A model generated the notes under the pieces. The model saw only the letters and a program-made list of their open reading frames with translations. It did not search any database and was not told the DNA's origin. Positions 1-8,097 of a stretch of 64,000 nucleotides of DNA are shown piece by piece (the first letter of the stretch is position 1; every line of letters begins with the position of its first letter). The DNA is from an uncultured Serinicoccus sp. (lineage in GTDB: Bacteria; Actinomycetota; Actinomycetes; Actinomycetales; Dermatophilaceae): NCBI RefSeq assembly GCF_947487915.1, contig NZ_CANKYH010000002.1:1-64000 (forward strand), given 5' to 3'. Position numbers and translations under genes: made by a program.

Positions 1-415
1 AGCAGCCAACGACGGGGATCCGCCGCAGCAGCGAAAAAAGGAGCGAACCCGACCGGACCCCATCAGCGTGCCATTGACACGAAGAAACTGGTCGCGGCCT
101 TCAGGATCGCGACGTCCTCGCGCAGCTGCCGGTTCTCCGCTTTCAGCTTGCGGATCTCGGCCAGCTCCTCACTCGTGGCGCCCTGGCGCCGGCCACCATC
201 GACCTCGGCCTGGACCACCCAGCGGCGCACGGTCTCCTTGCCCAGGCCTTCTCGGCGAGCGACGGCCTCAGCGGCCGCGGTCAGCGAGGAGTACTCGCCC
301 CGGTGCTCCTGCACCAGACGCACGCACCGCTCCTTGACCTTCGGATCGATCTTCTTCGGCATGAACTGCATCCTTCCAACTCACAAGGATGCGGCATCAA
401 ACCTGGGGCGCTTCA
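1..415 (-). mobile_element. IS3-family insertion sequence, partial (cut by window edge)
   Basis: This is the upstream end of an IS3-type element read leftwards off the window. It holds an OrfA gene (63-371) and, beyond its stop, a minus-strand reading frame that gives FFAAAADPRRWL, which resembles the junction into OrfB; nearly all of OrfB lies outside. A run of six T on the minus strand just past OrfA (about 35-40) could serve programmed frameshifting. The likely outer end is at 415: read on the minus strand from there it begins TGAAGCGCCCCAGG, with the TG start expected of IS3 terminal repeats. The opposite end and any target duplication cannot be seen. Confidence 0.75.
63..371 (-). CDS. 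IS3-family transposase OrfA
   Basis: A 102-residue DNA-binding subunit of an IS3/IS911-type transposase. Residues 10-60 form a helix-turn-helix of the kind that binds the IS ends (KERCVRLVQEH, then GLGKETVRRWVVQAE). Residues 68-95 form a leucine-zipper-like coiled coil (LAEIRKLKAENRQLREDVAI) used for multimerisation. The tail ILKAATSFF is the usual end of such OrfA proteins. Translation may start at residue 1 or at Met4 (MPKKIDPK), the commoner family start. The catalytic DDE subunit should be made by frameshifting into OrfB, which lies beyond base 1. Confidence 0.85.
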   Translation of the reverse strand: MQFMPKKIDPKVKERCVRLVQEHRGEYSSLTAAAEAVARREGLGKETVRRWVVQAEVDGGRRQGATSEELAEIRKLKAENRQLREDVAILKAATSFFVSMAR

Positions 416-534
416 ATCTGACACCGGGCTGACACAGGGGGAGTGGAGCGAGTATTGATGCTGGTCAGAGCACTGGCGAGCAGTTTCTCCCTCCTCTCGC
501 CGCTGGCACCCACCAGCAGCGTCGACGCACCAGA

Positions 535-1662
535 TCATCCTGGGTCGCCTTGTGCCATGGCGGAAAGGGCTGCAGCGATCTGAGCGTCGCGACCTTTCGC
601 AGCATGTTGGTAGCGCATCGCTGCGGCTGGGGTGGAGTGCCCTAGCCTGCCCATGAGTTCGGCCAGCGTCGCGCCCGTTTGAGCAGCGAGCACTGCGCCG
701 GTGTGGCGCAGGTCATGCCAGCGGAGATCAGGCCTGCCGGCGACGTCGCGGGCCCGGTAGAACACCGTGTAGAGCGAGGCGGGGGCCAGGTGTTTCAAAG
801 GGTCGCTAGCAGCCGGAAACAGCAGGCCGTCCTGGCCTGTCGGGTTCGCGGCAAAGTGCTCACGCACGGCGGGCAGCAGGTGCGGGGGGATCGCCACGTC
901 TCGGATGCCGGCCTGAGACTTTGGAGTGCCGACGACGAACTTCCCACCAACGCGGGTCACGGCACGGCGCACCTTGACGACGCCGCTCGTCAGGTCGACG
1001 TCCTTGCGGCGCAGTTCCGTCAGCTCACCGAATCTCAGTCCGCACCACGCGGCGAGCAGTGTCATGACCTTATAGCGCTCCGGCATAGCGCTCACCAGAC
1101 TGGCGAGCTGTTCGAGGGTTGCAGGCTCGGTCTTGGTGGCGCGCTTGGCGTTCCCAGCACCCCGGATGTGCACGGGGTTTGCCGCGATCTTCTCGTCAAG
1201 TACCGCGGTGCCCATGATGGTGCGGAGCAGGCCGTAGGCGTGTGAACGGATCGTCGGTCTCTGGGGATCGAGGTCGGCATACCAGTCGCCGACCACTTCG
1301 CGCGTGATCGCCGTCAGTGGAAGCGCGCCAAGGGCAGGGAGGATCTGCCGCTCCAAGAGCTGCGTATAGTGCTCTCGGGTGCGTGGCTTGAGCTCGCGAT
1401 GCCTCAGCCATCTCTCGACGTAAGCTGCGAGGGTGGTGGCCTCGCGCTGATGTCGGATGCTCACGCGCTCTTTGGGCGATGACCACTCATTGCCCGTTGT
1501 CAGTCGACGCTCGGCGGCCAGCCATGCCTCGGCGTCTTCGGCGGTCTCGAAGGTGGTCGCGGCGTAGTGCAACCTAGCGTCTGGCCCCGTGTAGAACGCT
1601 TGCCATCGCTTACTGGGGAGGCGGCGCAACTGGCCGAAGCCACGCTTCTTGCGACCAGGCAT
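535..1662 (-). CDS. int: Tyrosine site-specific recombinase (phage/ICE-type integrase)
   Basis: A 375-residue integrase when started at ATG 1662 (MPGRKKRGFG); an in-frame ATG at 1728 would add 22 residues. The N-terminal region looks like an AP2-type arm-binding domain (residues 5-60), followed by a SAM-like core-binding domain (about 75-165) and the catalytic domain. All catalytic residues are present: Arg210 in GLRFGEL, Lys248, His316 and Arg319 in WHDLRHTG, His342 in LGHSTP and the nucleophile Tyr351 in AMRYQHA. It should be active. It points away from a tRNA 3' fragment at 1815-1837, as is usual for an integrase next to its attachment site. No excisionase or cargo other than the IS is visible before the window ends. 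Confidence 0.93.
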   Translation of the reverse strand: MPGRKKRGFGQLRRLPSKRWQAFYTGPDARLHYAATTFETAEDAEAWLAAERRLTTGNEWSSPKERVSIRHQREATTLAAYVERWLRHRELKPRTREHYTQLLERQILPALGALPLTAITREVVGDWYADLDPQRPTIRSHAYGLLRTIMGTAVLDEKIAANPVHIRGAGNAKRATKTEPATLEQLASLVSAMPERYKVMTLLAAWCGLRFGELTELRRKDVDLTSGVVKVRRAVTRVGGKFVVGTPKSQAGIRDVAIPPHLLPAVREHFAANPTGQDGLLFPAASDPLKHLAPASLYTVFYRARDVAGRPDLRWHDLRHTGAVLAAQTGATLAELMGRLGHSTPAAAMRYQHAAKGRDAQIAAALSAMAQGDPG

Positions 1663-1754
1663 GTGCTTCCTCTCGTGCAGGATACGTGCAGGATCAGAGT
1701 ACATCGGTGTCGATTTAAGTCCTCCCATGTCATGCGATACTGTTCACCGTACAT

Positions 1755-1783
1755 GCAGGTCAGAGTCCCTTTCCGCAGGTCAG
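1755..1783 (+). repeat. Direct repeat GCAGGTCAG, possible integrase arm-type sites
   Basis: GCAGGTCAG occurs at 1755-1763 and again at 1775-1783. The copies are 20 bp apart, about two helical turns, and lie between the integrase start and the tRNA-like core site. That is where arm-type integrase binding sites are expected. The role is inferred from position and spacing only. Confidence 0.4.
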
Positions 1784-1814
1784 CGTCAGTATCGGGTTTT
1801 GGCGGTGGAACTTA

Positions 1815-1837
1815 TTCGATCCCAGTATCGTCCACCA
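1815..1837 (+). other. tRNA 3'-end fragment, probable att site of the left element
   Basis: The segment reads as the last third of a tRNA: a T loop (TTCGATC, 1815-1821), the 3' T-stem strand (1822-1826), the 3' acceptor strand ATCGTCC (1827-1833), discriminator A and an encoded CCA (1835-1837). The bases before the T loop do not pair properly with the T-stem, and no tRNA 5' half lies upstream, so only the 3' end is present. Such a duplicate beside an integrase gene is the classic mark of integration into a tRNA gene. The intact tRNA should sit at the other end of the element, to the left of the window, with acceptor 5' strand GGACGAT. Confidence 0.6.
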
Positions 1838-1839
1838 AC

Positions 1840-1875
1840 AAGCCCCTGACCAGCAGGTATATCGGTCAGGGGCTT
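1840..1875 (+). terminator. Hairpin terminator after the tRNA fragment
   Basis: A perfect 12-bp stem (AAGCCCCTGACC pairing with GGTCAGGGGCTT) encloses a 12-base loop. It follows the tRNA-like 3' end by two bases, so it is most simply the original tRNA terminator. There is no long T tract. It also separates rnj from the integrated element. Confidence 0.65.
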
Positions 1876-1909
1876 CGGTGTTTCCGCAGCACGAGACCGA
1901 GGAGATCCG

Positions 1910-3595
1910 TTGAGCCATCCGCACCCCGAGCTGGGCGCCCCGCCCTCCCTGCCCCGCAACGGCCTGAGGGTGGTGGCGCTCGGCGGCCTGGGCGAGGTCG
2001 GCCGCAACATGGCCGTGCTGGAACACCGCGGCAAGCTGCTGATCATCGACTGCGGCGTGCTCTTCCCCGAGGAGCACCAGCCCGGCGTCGACGTGATCCT
2101 GCCCGACTTCACCTTCCTCGAGGGCCGGTGGCAGGACGTCGTCGGGGTCGTCCTCACCCACGGCCACGAGGATCACATCGGAGGGGTGCCGTACCTGCTC
2201 AAGGAGCGGGGGGACATCCCCGTCGTCGGCTCGCGCCTCACCCTGGCCTTCGTGAGCGCCAAGCTCAAGGAGCACCGGATCAAGCCCCGGACCACCCAGG
2301 TCGCCGAGGGTGAGCGGCTGACCCTGGGTCCCTTCGACTGCGAGTTCGTCGCGGTCAACCACTCCATCCCCGACGGGTTGGCGGTGATGGTGCGCACCCC
2401 GGCCGGGTCGGTGCTGCATACGGGCGACTTCAAGATGGACCAGTTCCCCCTGGACGACCGGATCACCGACCTGCGGGCCTTCGCCCGGCTGGGCGAGGAG
2501 GGCGTGGACCTGTTCATGGTCGACTCCACCAACGCCGAGGTGCCCGGCTTCACCACCGCGGAGAAGGACCTGTCCCCAGCCATCGACACCGTGTTCCGCA
2601 CCGCGCCGGGGCGGATCGTGGTCTCCAGCTTCGCCAGCCACGTCCACCGCATCCAGCAGGTCATCGACGCGGCCGCCGCGCACCAGCGCAAGGTCGCCTT
2701 CGTCGGCCGCTCGATGGTGCGCAACATGAAGATCGCCCAGGACCTGGGATACCTCGTGGTGCCGCGCGGGCTGGTCGTGGACGTCAAGGAGCTGGACAAC
2801 CTCCCGCCCGAGAAGGTCACGCTCGTCTCGACCGGCTCCCAGGGCGAGCCGATGGCCGCGCTGTCGCGGATGGCCAACCGCGACCACCAGATCCGGATCG
2901 GCGAGGGCGACACCGTCCTGCTGGCCAGCTCGCTGATCCCCGGCAACGAGAACGCCGTCTCGCGCATCATCAACGGACTGACCCGCTGGGGCGCCAAGGT
3001 GGTCCACCAGGGCAACGCCAAGGTGCACGTCTCCGGCCACGCCAGCGCCGGCGAGCTCGTCTACTGCTACAACATCATCAGGCCGCGCAACGTCATGCCG
3101 GTCCACGGTGAGTGGCGACACCTGCGTGCCAACGCCGACCTGGCCATCGCCACCGGGATGCACCCGGACAACGTGGTCGTCGTCGACGACGGCATGGTCG
3201 TCGACCTGGTGCAGGGGCGGGCCAAGGTCAGCGGCAAGGTCCGCGCCGGCTACGTCTACGTCTCGGCGGGCAACGTCGGCGACGTCACCGAGGACGAGCT
3301 GCGCGACCGGCTCACCCTCAGCCAGCAGGGCACCGTGACCGTCGTCGCCCTCGTCGACGTGGACACGGGGAAGCTCACCGAGACGCCTGACTTCCTGGCG
3401 CGCGGTCTGGGCACCGACGAGCGCATGTTCGACGCCGCGATCCCGGCGATCGAGAAGGCGCTCGCCGAGGCGGCCTCCCAGGGCATCGGCGACGTGCACG
3501 AGCTCGAGCAGCGGATCGCGCGGGCCGTCTCCAGATGGGCGTTCCGCACGCACCGCCGCAACCCGTTGGTGGTGCCGGTGGTCATCGAGGCGTGA
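1910..3595 (+). CDS. rnj: Ribonuclease J
   Basis: A 561-residue metallo-beta-lactamase/beta-CASP ribonuclease that processes and degrades RNA by endonucleolytic and 5'-exonucleolytic cleavage. The zinc-binding motif HGHEDH is at residues 84-89; further metal ligands are in LHTGDFK, and the C-terminal beta-CASP part includes the conserved segment VMPVHGEWRHL. Length matches actinobacterial RNase J (about 560). The start is a TTG at 1910 preceded by GAGGAG at 1899-1904. In many actinobacteria dapA lies directly upstream; here the tRNA fragment and integrated element occupy that position, so the insertion may have separated them. Confidence 0.95.
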   Translation: MSHPHPELGAPPSLPRNGLRVVALGGLGEVGRNMAVLEHRGKLLIIDCGVLFPEEHQPGVDVILPDFTFLEGRWQDVVGVVLTHGHEDHIGGVPYLLKERGDIPVVGSRLTLAFVSAKLKEHRIKPRTTQVAEGERLTLGPFDCEFVAVNHSIPDGLAVMVRTPAGSVLHTGDFKMDQFPLDDRITDLRAFARLGEEGVDLFMVDSTNAEVPGFTTAEKDLSPAIDTVFRTAPGRIVVSSFASHVHRIQQVIDAAAAHQRKVAFVGRSMVRNMKIAQDLGYLVVPRGLVVDVKELDNLPPEKVTLVSTGSQGEPMAALSRMANRDHQIRIGEGDTVLLASSLIPGNENAVSRIINGLTRWGAKVVHQGNAKVHVSGHASAGELVYCYNIIRPRNVMPVHGEWRHLRANADLAIATGMHPDNVVVVDDGMVVDLVQGRAKVSGKVRAGYVYVSAGNVGDVTEDELRDRLTLSQQGTVTVVALVDVDTGKLTETPDFLARGLGTDERMFDAAIPAIEKALAEAASQGIGDVHELEQRIARAVSRWAFRTHRRNPLVVPVVIEA

Positions 3596-3606
3596 GGGGT
3601 AACGGC

Positions 3607-4320
3607 TCAGGAGCCCCGCGGGACCGGCTGCGCCGGCAACCGTCGGGTGGAGACGATCGACTGCGCGACGTCGAAGAGCTTGCTGTTGCTGTCGCGGGAC
3701 AGCCGGACCAGGACGTCGAAGGCCTGCTGGCTGTCCAGGTCGAAGCGCTCCATGAGCAGACCCTGCGCCTGTCCGATGGTCGTGCGGCGGTCCATCGCCA
3801 GCTGGAGATTCTCGATCTTCTCGCTCGAGGACAGCGCGAGCGCGCCCTGGCCGGCGAGGATCAGGCCCTCCGCGTGGTCCTCGGTGGTGAAGGCGTCCGG
3901 AGTCAACGAGTAGAGGTTGAGGGCCCCGACGAGGCTCGTGCTCGTGAACAGACGGTAGGACAGCATGGAGCGGACCCCCAGCTCGTCCACCACCCTGGGC
4001 GTCCACCGGGGCCAGCGGACCTCGGCGCGCAGGTCCGTGCTCTCGATGAGGAACTCGTGACGTTCCATGGCCTCGAGGCAGGGGCCTTCTCCCTCCTCGT
4101 ACTGCCACCGGTCGCCGGCGGCGCACCAGTCGTGGGACGAGGCGACGGTGGTGACCCTGCCCTTGCGGACCAGGGAGACACCCGCCGCGTCGCACCCCGA
4201 GACGAGGGAGACGGCCAGCCCCACCACCACCTCGGCCGTCAGCGCCACGGTCGGCTCGCCGTGCACGATCCGGGCCATCTCGGCCGTGCGGCGGGGCAGG
4301 TCGCTCTGGACTGCGCTCAT
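3607..4320 (-). CDS. GAF and ANTAR domain RNA-binding antiterminator
   Basis: A 237-residue regulator. Residues about 25-160 form a GAF-type sensory domain, with DWCAAGDRWQYEEGEGPC resembling other ANTAR-coupled GAF proteins. Residues about 165-220 form an ANTAR domain (NLQLAMDRRTTIGQAQGLLM, then a helical QQAFDVLVRLSRDSN stretch), which binds paired RNA hairpins and prevents transcription termination. The signal sensed is unknown. It is convergent with rnj and 74 bp from the glycosyltransferase gene on its right, which is transcribed toward it. The start ATG at 4320 was chosen from the family-like N-terminus. Confidence 0.85.
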   Translation of the reverse strand: MSAVQSDLPRRTAEMARIVHGEPTVALTAEVVVGLAVSLVSGCDAAGVSLVRKGRVTTVASSHDWCAAGDRWQYEEGEGPCLEAMERHEFLIESTDLRAEVRWPRWTPRVVDELGVRSMLSYRLFTSTSLVGALNLYSLTPDAFTTEDHAEGLILAGQGALALSSSEKIENLQLAMDRRTTIGQAQGLLMERFDLDSQQAFDVLVRLSRDSNSKLFDVAQSIVSTRRLPAQPVPRGS

Positions 4321-4394
4321 GGGGGTGCCAGTATGCCGGACCCGGGCGACCCGGGCGACCCCGGCGGCGGACGGTGTCCGGCCCACCCAGCGCC

Positions 4395-5156
4395 TCATGC
4401 CGACACCGATTGTGTGCCGTCCCCCTCGTCGATGAGCCGGTCTCCCCGTCCGTGCAGGTAGCGCGCGGTGGTGGCGGCCGGGTGCTGCCGGTAGACGGTG
4501 GCCCCGCGCAGCTGACTGCTCGAGCCGGCGGCCGCCGTCGCCGCGTCGGCGGGCAGGACGGGGGTTGCGCCGTCCTGCGCGAGCCGGCGCCAGGAGTCCC
4601 GTAGCTGGCCCCAGTGCCTCGCCAGCAGGGCGAAGGATGCCGGGACCGGGCAGGGATCGTCGTCGGCGCCGTCGTCCGTGGCGGCCCACCCCTCCAGCTC
4701 GCTCGAGACGGGGTAGCCGAGGGGGCCAGGTGGTGCGAGACCGACGACCTCGGCCTCCACCACGGAGGGTCGGGCTCCGTCGACGTCCCTGGCGTGCTCG
4801 GCATAGGCCTGGAGCAGCCCAGGAGTAGGGATGCTGTCCACCGCCATGAAGACCAGCACCTCGGCGCCACTGTCCGCGGCGGTGTCCATGGCGCGCAGGA
4901 GGGCGTCGCCCTCCCATCCGGGGGTCCCGCCCGGCAGCTTCAGCCGAGGCACCCGTGTCTCCCAGCGGTCGGACCGGATTGGAAGACGGTTGCGGGTCAG
5001 CTCGCGGTCGCTGACCGAGAGCACGACGTGCACGTCGGGTGGCCAGGTGCTCATCGCGAGTCCGTCGACCTGGCCCAACAAGGCCTCGTGCTCGCGGTTG
5101 ACGACGGTGGCGACGGCGATACGGGGACGGTCCCGACGGGGGGTCGTCGTGGTCAT
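4395..5156 (-). CDS. GT2-like glycosyltransferase (last gene of the GTP-derived cluster)
   Basis: A 253-residue cytoplasmic protein that looks like a GT-A fold family 2 glycosyltransferase. It begins with a short strand (RIAVATVVNREHEALLGQVD) and has FMAVDSIPTPGLLQAY near residue 110, which resembles the metal-binding DxD region of family 2 enzymes (VDS in place of DxD). The donor and acceptor are unknown. The start is ATG 5156, 93 bp after the stop of the flippase-like gene, and the gene closes the eight-gene minus-strand cluster. The weak DxD makes the call less secure than that of the GT4 gene. Confidence 0.6.
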   Translation of the reverse strand: MTTTTPRRDRPRIAVATVVNREHEALLGQVDGLAMSTWPPDVHVVLSVSDRELTRNRLPIRSDRWETRVPRLKLPGGTPGWEGDALLRAMDTAADSGAEVLVFMAVDSIPTPGLLQAYAEHARDVDGARPSVVEAEVVGLAPPGPLGYPVSSELEGWAATDDGADDDPCPVPASFALLARHWGQLRDSWRRLAQDGATPVLPADAATAAAGSSSQLRGATVYRQHPAATTARYLHGRGDRLIDEGDGTQSVSA

Positions 5157-5249
5157 GCTGCTCCCAAGGCAGTGCGGCGACACGCCCGCTCTGTTGGAGG
5201 CTCGGGACAGGGTACACCGCGCTGACCACTGCGACGGACCGACGCGGCG

Positions 5250-6179
5250 TCACCGGATGTCGCGACGGCTGCGGGCCCGGCCCACCTCGCGCAGCCGTGG
5301 GGCGGTGCGCACGGCCAGGATCGCGGCACCGGGGAGCGTGGACAGCAACGCGAGGATGCCGTAGCCGATCGAGACGGTGACCCCGGTGCCCATGTCGAGC
5401 CCGCGCACCATGAAGATCCATCCCGCGGCAGCCTCGCGCGTCCCCCACCCCCCGACGGTGATGGGCACCGACATCGCCGCGACGGAGACGGTGGCGAGTC
5501 CCGGTGCCAGGGACACCTCCACCTCGGGCGCCACGACGACGACGGCCAGCACGAACATCGCCACGAAGGCGGCCCACCCGGCGACCGACAGCAGCAGGAC
5601 GAGGGCGAGGTCCCGGAGCGGCAGGACCCGCAGCCACCGCCAGGCCACGGCCGCGGTGACGGCGGCGCCGGCCAGGCAGGCGACCCCGACCAGGGGGACC
5701 GGCCCCAGCAGGGCCACCGCCGCGGCGAGCAGCACCACGGTGGTCCCTACCAGACGCTCGGCGGCCACGGCGGCGAAGCCGCTGGCCAGCGCGCCCCGGC
5801 CGTCCGGCGCCTGGGCGTCGCTGCTGTCGTCCGCCGCGCGCAGCGCGTCGCCGGCGACGCCTCCGGGCAGCACGCTGTTGAGGAAGGCCGCCTGCCAGCA
5901 GCGGGCCACGGACGGGCCCACAGGGAGGGAGATCCGGTGGTGCCGGGCGACGAGCCGCCAGCGCAGCGCCTGCAGGACGACCCCTGCGCCCCCCAGGCCG
6001 AGGCCGACCGCGACCGCCCACCAGGGCAGGGCGCCGGCCGCGGTGACGAAGGGGCTGAGCCCCCACTGGGCGACGACGAGGCCCAGCAGACCCAGGGTGA
6101 GGACCACCTGCAGCGTCGCCCCGACCACGAGGCGCCCGCGGTGGGGCCGTGGCCGGCTGGCGACGAGGCTGTCGCTCAC
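5250..6179 (-). CDS. Lysylphosphatidylglycerol synthase-type TM / flippase-like membrane protein
   Basis: A 309-residue integral membrane protein of the UPF0104 (AglD/MprF N-terminal) type, with seven or eight hydrophobic segments. The family motif SVLPGGVAGDALR is near residue 100, and the C-terminal half has SVPITVGGWGTREAA, the conserved gating region of this family. MprF relatives move lipids across the membrane; this protein has no catalytic synthase domain. The GTG start at 6179 overlaps the methyltransferase stop by four bases (GTGA), so the two are translationally coupled. In this cluster it could translocate the lipid-linked product; the substrate is not known. Confidence 0.8.
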   Translation of the reverse strand: MSDSLVASRPRPHRGRLVVGATLQVVLTLGLLGLVVAQWGLSPFVTAAGALPWWAVAVGLGLGGAGVVLQALRWRLVARHHRISLPVGPSVARCWQAAFLNSVLPGGVAGDALRAADDSSDAQAPDGRGALASGFAAVAAERLVGTTVVLLAAAVALLGPVPLVGVACLAGAAVTAAVAWRWLRVLPLRDLALVLLLSVAGWAAFVAMFVLAVVVVAPEVEVSLAPGLATVSVAAMSVPITVGGWGTREAAAGWIFMVRGLDMGTGVTVSIGYGILALLSTLPGAAILAVRTAPRLREVGRARSRRDIR

Positions 6180-7033
6180 CGGCTCCGCGGTGCCGCCCCG
6201 GCACCCTCGTCGACGGTCTCGGGGGGCAGGCTCAGCAGGTCGAGGTGACCGACGCGCGCCCGGAGCGAGCCCGCCTCGAGCTGGCGGGACCGCTCCTCGA
6301 GCCACTCCCGCACCACGGGAGCCAGCTCGGGGTCGTGCTCGACCGCCACCGCGGCGCGGTCGTCGAGATAACGGCGCAGGAGCGGCTCGTCCTGAGCCGC
6401 AAGGACCCAGTCCGTCGCCCGGAGCTCCACGCGGGCCCCGCGCCGGCGCAGGGCCCGGGCCATCACCTCCGCGGCGTCCGGCCCGGGCCGGCCCTCGCGC
6501 CGCTGGTGCGCGTCGAAGGCGGCCGTGACGGCCGTGTCGGCGGGGTGGCCGGGCATGAGCGCGACCTCGCCCGTGACGCTCAGGCTCAACAGGGCCGCCG
6601 CACCGGGCGCCGCATCCGGTGCGACCACGTCGGCCAGCGTCTCGATCTCCGCCTCGGACAGCAGGTCGAGCAGGGCTGCGCAGGTGAGCAGGACCGCACC
6701 GTCTCGCGGGAGGAGAGCTGGCAGGTCCTCCACGGTGGCGACGGCGCGCTCGGTCGTGATGCGGTCGTCGGCCTCGGCCGCCGGCTCGTGCTCGAGGAGG
6801 TCGGCGTCGTGGTCGACCAGGACCCACCGCTGCCGGCCGGGCAGGCGCGGCGCGAGCCAGGCCTGGTTCGAGCCGGTGCCCGCCCCCACGTCGACCACCA
6901 CGAGCTCGTCGCCCCCGCGGGTCCGCAGATGGTCGGTCAGCAGCTCCAGCAGGTCGCGGGCGTCCTCGCGGGCACGGTGGTCGGCGCGGCGTCGCAGCGC
7001 CAGCCAGTCGGCCGGCACCGGACGGGCTACCAC
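6176..7033 (-). CDS. Class I SAM-dependent methyltransferase
   Basis: A 285-residue Rossmann methyltransferase. The SAM-binding motif I is VVVDVGAGTGSNQAWLA at about residues 45-60, and the acidic end of strand 2 is WVLVDHDADLL. Later motifs are VLLTCAALLDLLS and ALLSLSVTGEVAL. The methyl acceptor cannot be deduced. GTG 7033 is preferred because it overlaps the stop of the GT4 gene; an ATG at 7072 would overlap it by 46 bases. The stop overlaps the next start by four bases, placing the gene in the middle of the coupled cluster. Confidence 0.82.
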   Translation of the reverse strand: MVARPVPADWLALRRRADHRAREDARDLLELLTDHLRTRGGDELVVVDVGAGTGSNQAWLAPRLPGRQRWVLVDHDADLLEHEPAAEADDRITTERAVATVEDLPALLPRDGAVLLTCAALLDLLSEAEIETLADVVAPDAAPGAAALLSLSVTGEVALMPGHPADTAVTAAFDAHQRREGRPGPDAAEVMARALRRRGARVELRATDWVLAAQDEPLLRRYLDDRAAVAVEHDPELAPVVREWLEERSRQLEAGSLRARVGHLDLLSLPPETVDEGAGAAPRSR

Positions 7034-8097
7034 CGCAGCGCCTGGGTGAAGTCCGTCGCGGTCGTGGCCCACCCGCGGAGTCTATCCCGGTGGGCCAGCG
7101 CGGCCCCCCGCCAGGCGCGCCGGAGGTCGCCGTCGTCCAGCCACCGGGCCAGGACGGTGGACCAGCCCCACGGGTCGGTGGCGTCGACGGTGGTGCCCGG
7201 CGGCGGCAGACCGTCCCGCTCGCCGGACCCGTGCAGCGCCTCGACGGCCCCTGTCCGGGCCGGGACGAGGGCCGGTATGCCGTGCGCGAGAGCCTCGGTC
7301 ACCACCATCCCGTAGGTCTCGGCGCGGGAGGGCAGGACCAGGAGGTCGGTGGCGCTCCAGACCTGCTCGAGGTCCTCGCCGCGGCACGGGCCCACCAGCC
7401 GGACGCGACCGTCGAGCCCGGCCGCGCGCTCCCGCACGGTCGCGACGTAGCCCTCGTCCGGGCCGGGAGGCCCGACCAGCGAGGCGGTCCAGGGGCGGTC
7501 CACCACCGTCCGGAGCGCGTCGAGCAGGACGAGAGGGTTCTTGCGGGGGGTGACCGCCCCGAGGAAGAGCAGGTGCGGGGGAGTGCTCCCGGGCGCCGAC
7601 GCGGCGACATCCGCGCCGGGAGGCACGGAACGCACGCCGGCGAGCCCGTAGCGCCGGAGCAGGTCGTCCCGGGCCCAGCCGCTGGTCGCGACCACCGTGT
7701 CCGCGGCGTGCAGCGCCGCCCGTTCCACGTCCTCGAGCCGCCGCTGCTCCCCGGCGCTCGTGCCGCCCTCGGCGGGCAGCGGCAGGTGCACCAGCACCGC
7801 GACCCGCACGCCGTGCGCACGGGCCCACGAGAGCTCCTCGGGCGCGGCCGAGCCGATGATCCCGTCGACGACCACGTCGGTATGCCGTCGTAGCACCTCG
7901 CGCAGCGCCGATCGGTCCGCCTCGGCCGGGCGTGGCCAGGCCCCGGGGAGGCGCTCGACCGTCACCGCGAGCCCGCGCGCGGCGAGCTCGCGGGCGACCC
8001 GGTCGTTGTAGTGGTTGCCCCCGCTGGGTCCGGCGAGGTCTCCGGGCAGGATCAGCGCCCGCGAGGGGGCGCCCTCACGAGCGGAGGTCGAGGTCAT
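7027..8097 (-). CDS. GT4-type glycosyltransferase
   Basis: A 356-residue GT-B fold glycosyltransferase. The N-terminal domain has the typical SGGNHYNDRVARELAARG acceptor-side loop. The C-terminal domain carries LLFLGAVTPRKNPLVLLDAL and the nucleotide-sugar site PSRAETYGMVVTEALAHGIP, with the EX7E-like signature of retaining GT4 enzymes. It probably adds a sugar to the cluster's product on the cytoplasmic side of the membrane. The ATG at 8097 overlaps the end of the pterin-synthase-like gene by 23 bases. Confidence 0.88.
   Translation of the reverse strand: MTSTSAREGAPSRALILPGDLAGPSGGNHYNDRVARELAARGLAVTVERLPGAWPRPAEADRSALREVLRRHTDVVVDGIIGSAAPEELSWARAHGVRVAVLVHLPLPAEGGTSAGEQRRLEDVERAALHAADTVVATSGWARDDLLRRYGLAGVRSVPPGADVAASAPGSTPPHLLFLGAVTPRKNPLVLLDALRTVVDRPWTASLVGPPGPDEGYVATVRERAAGLDGRVRLVGPCRGEDLEQVWSATDLLVLPSRAETYGMVVTEALAHGIPALVPARTGAVEALHGSGERDGLPPPGTTVDATDPWGWSTVLARWLDDGDLRRAWRGAALAHRDRLRGWATTATDFTQALRW

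Noticed and set aside
1760..4870. A 1036-codon minus-strand open frame across rnj
   Set aside because: Its product is low-complexity and matches no family; it is the antisense shadow of rnj caused by high GC.
3607..6204. An 865-codon frame covering three cluster genes
   Set aside because: Only its last 237 codons (from ATG 4320) encode a recognisable protein; the rest is out of frame with the GT2 and flippase-like genes.
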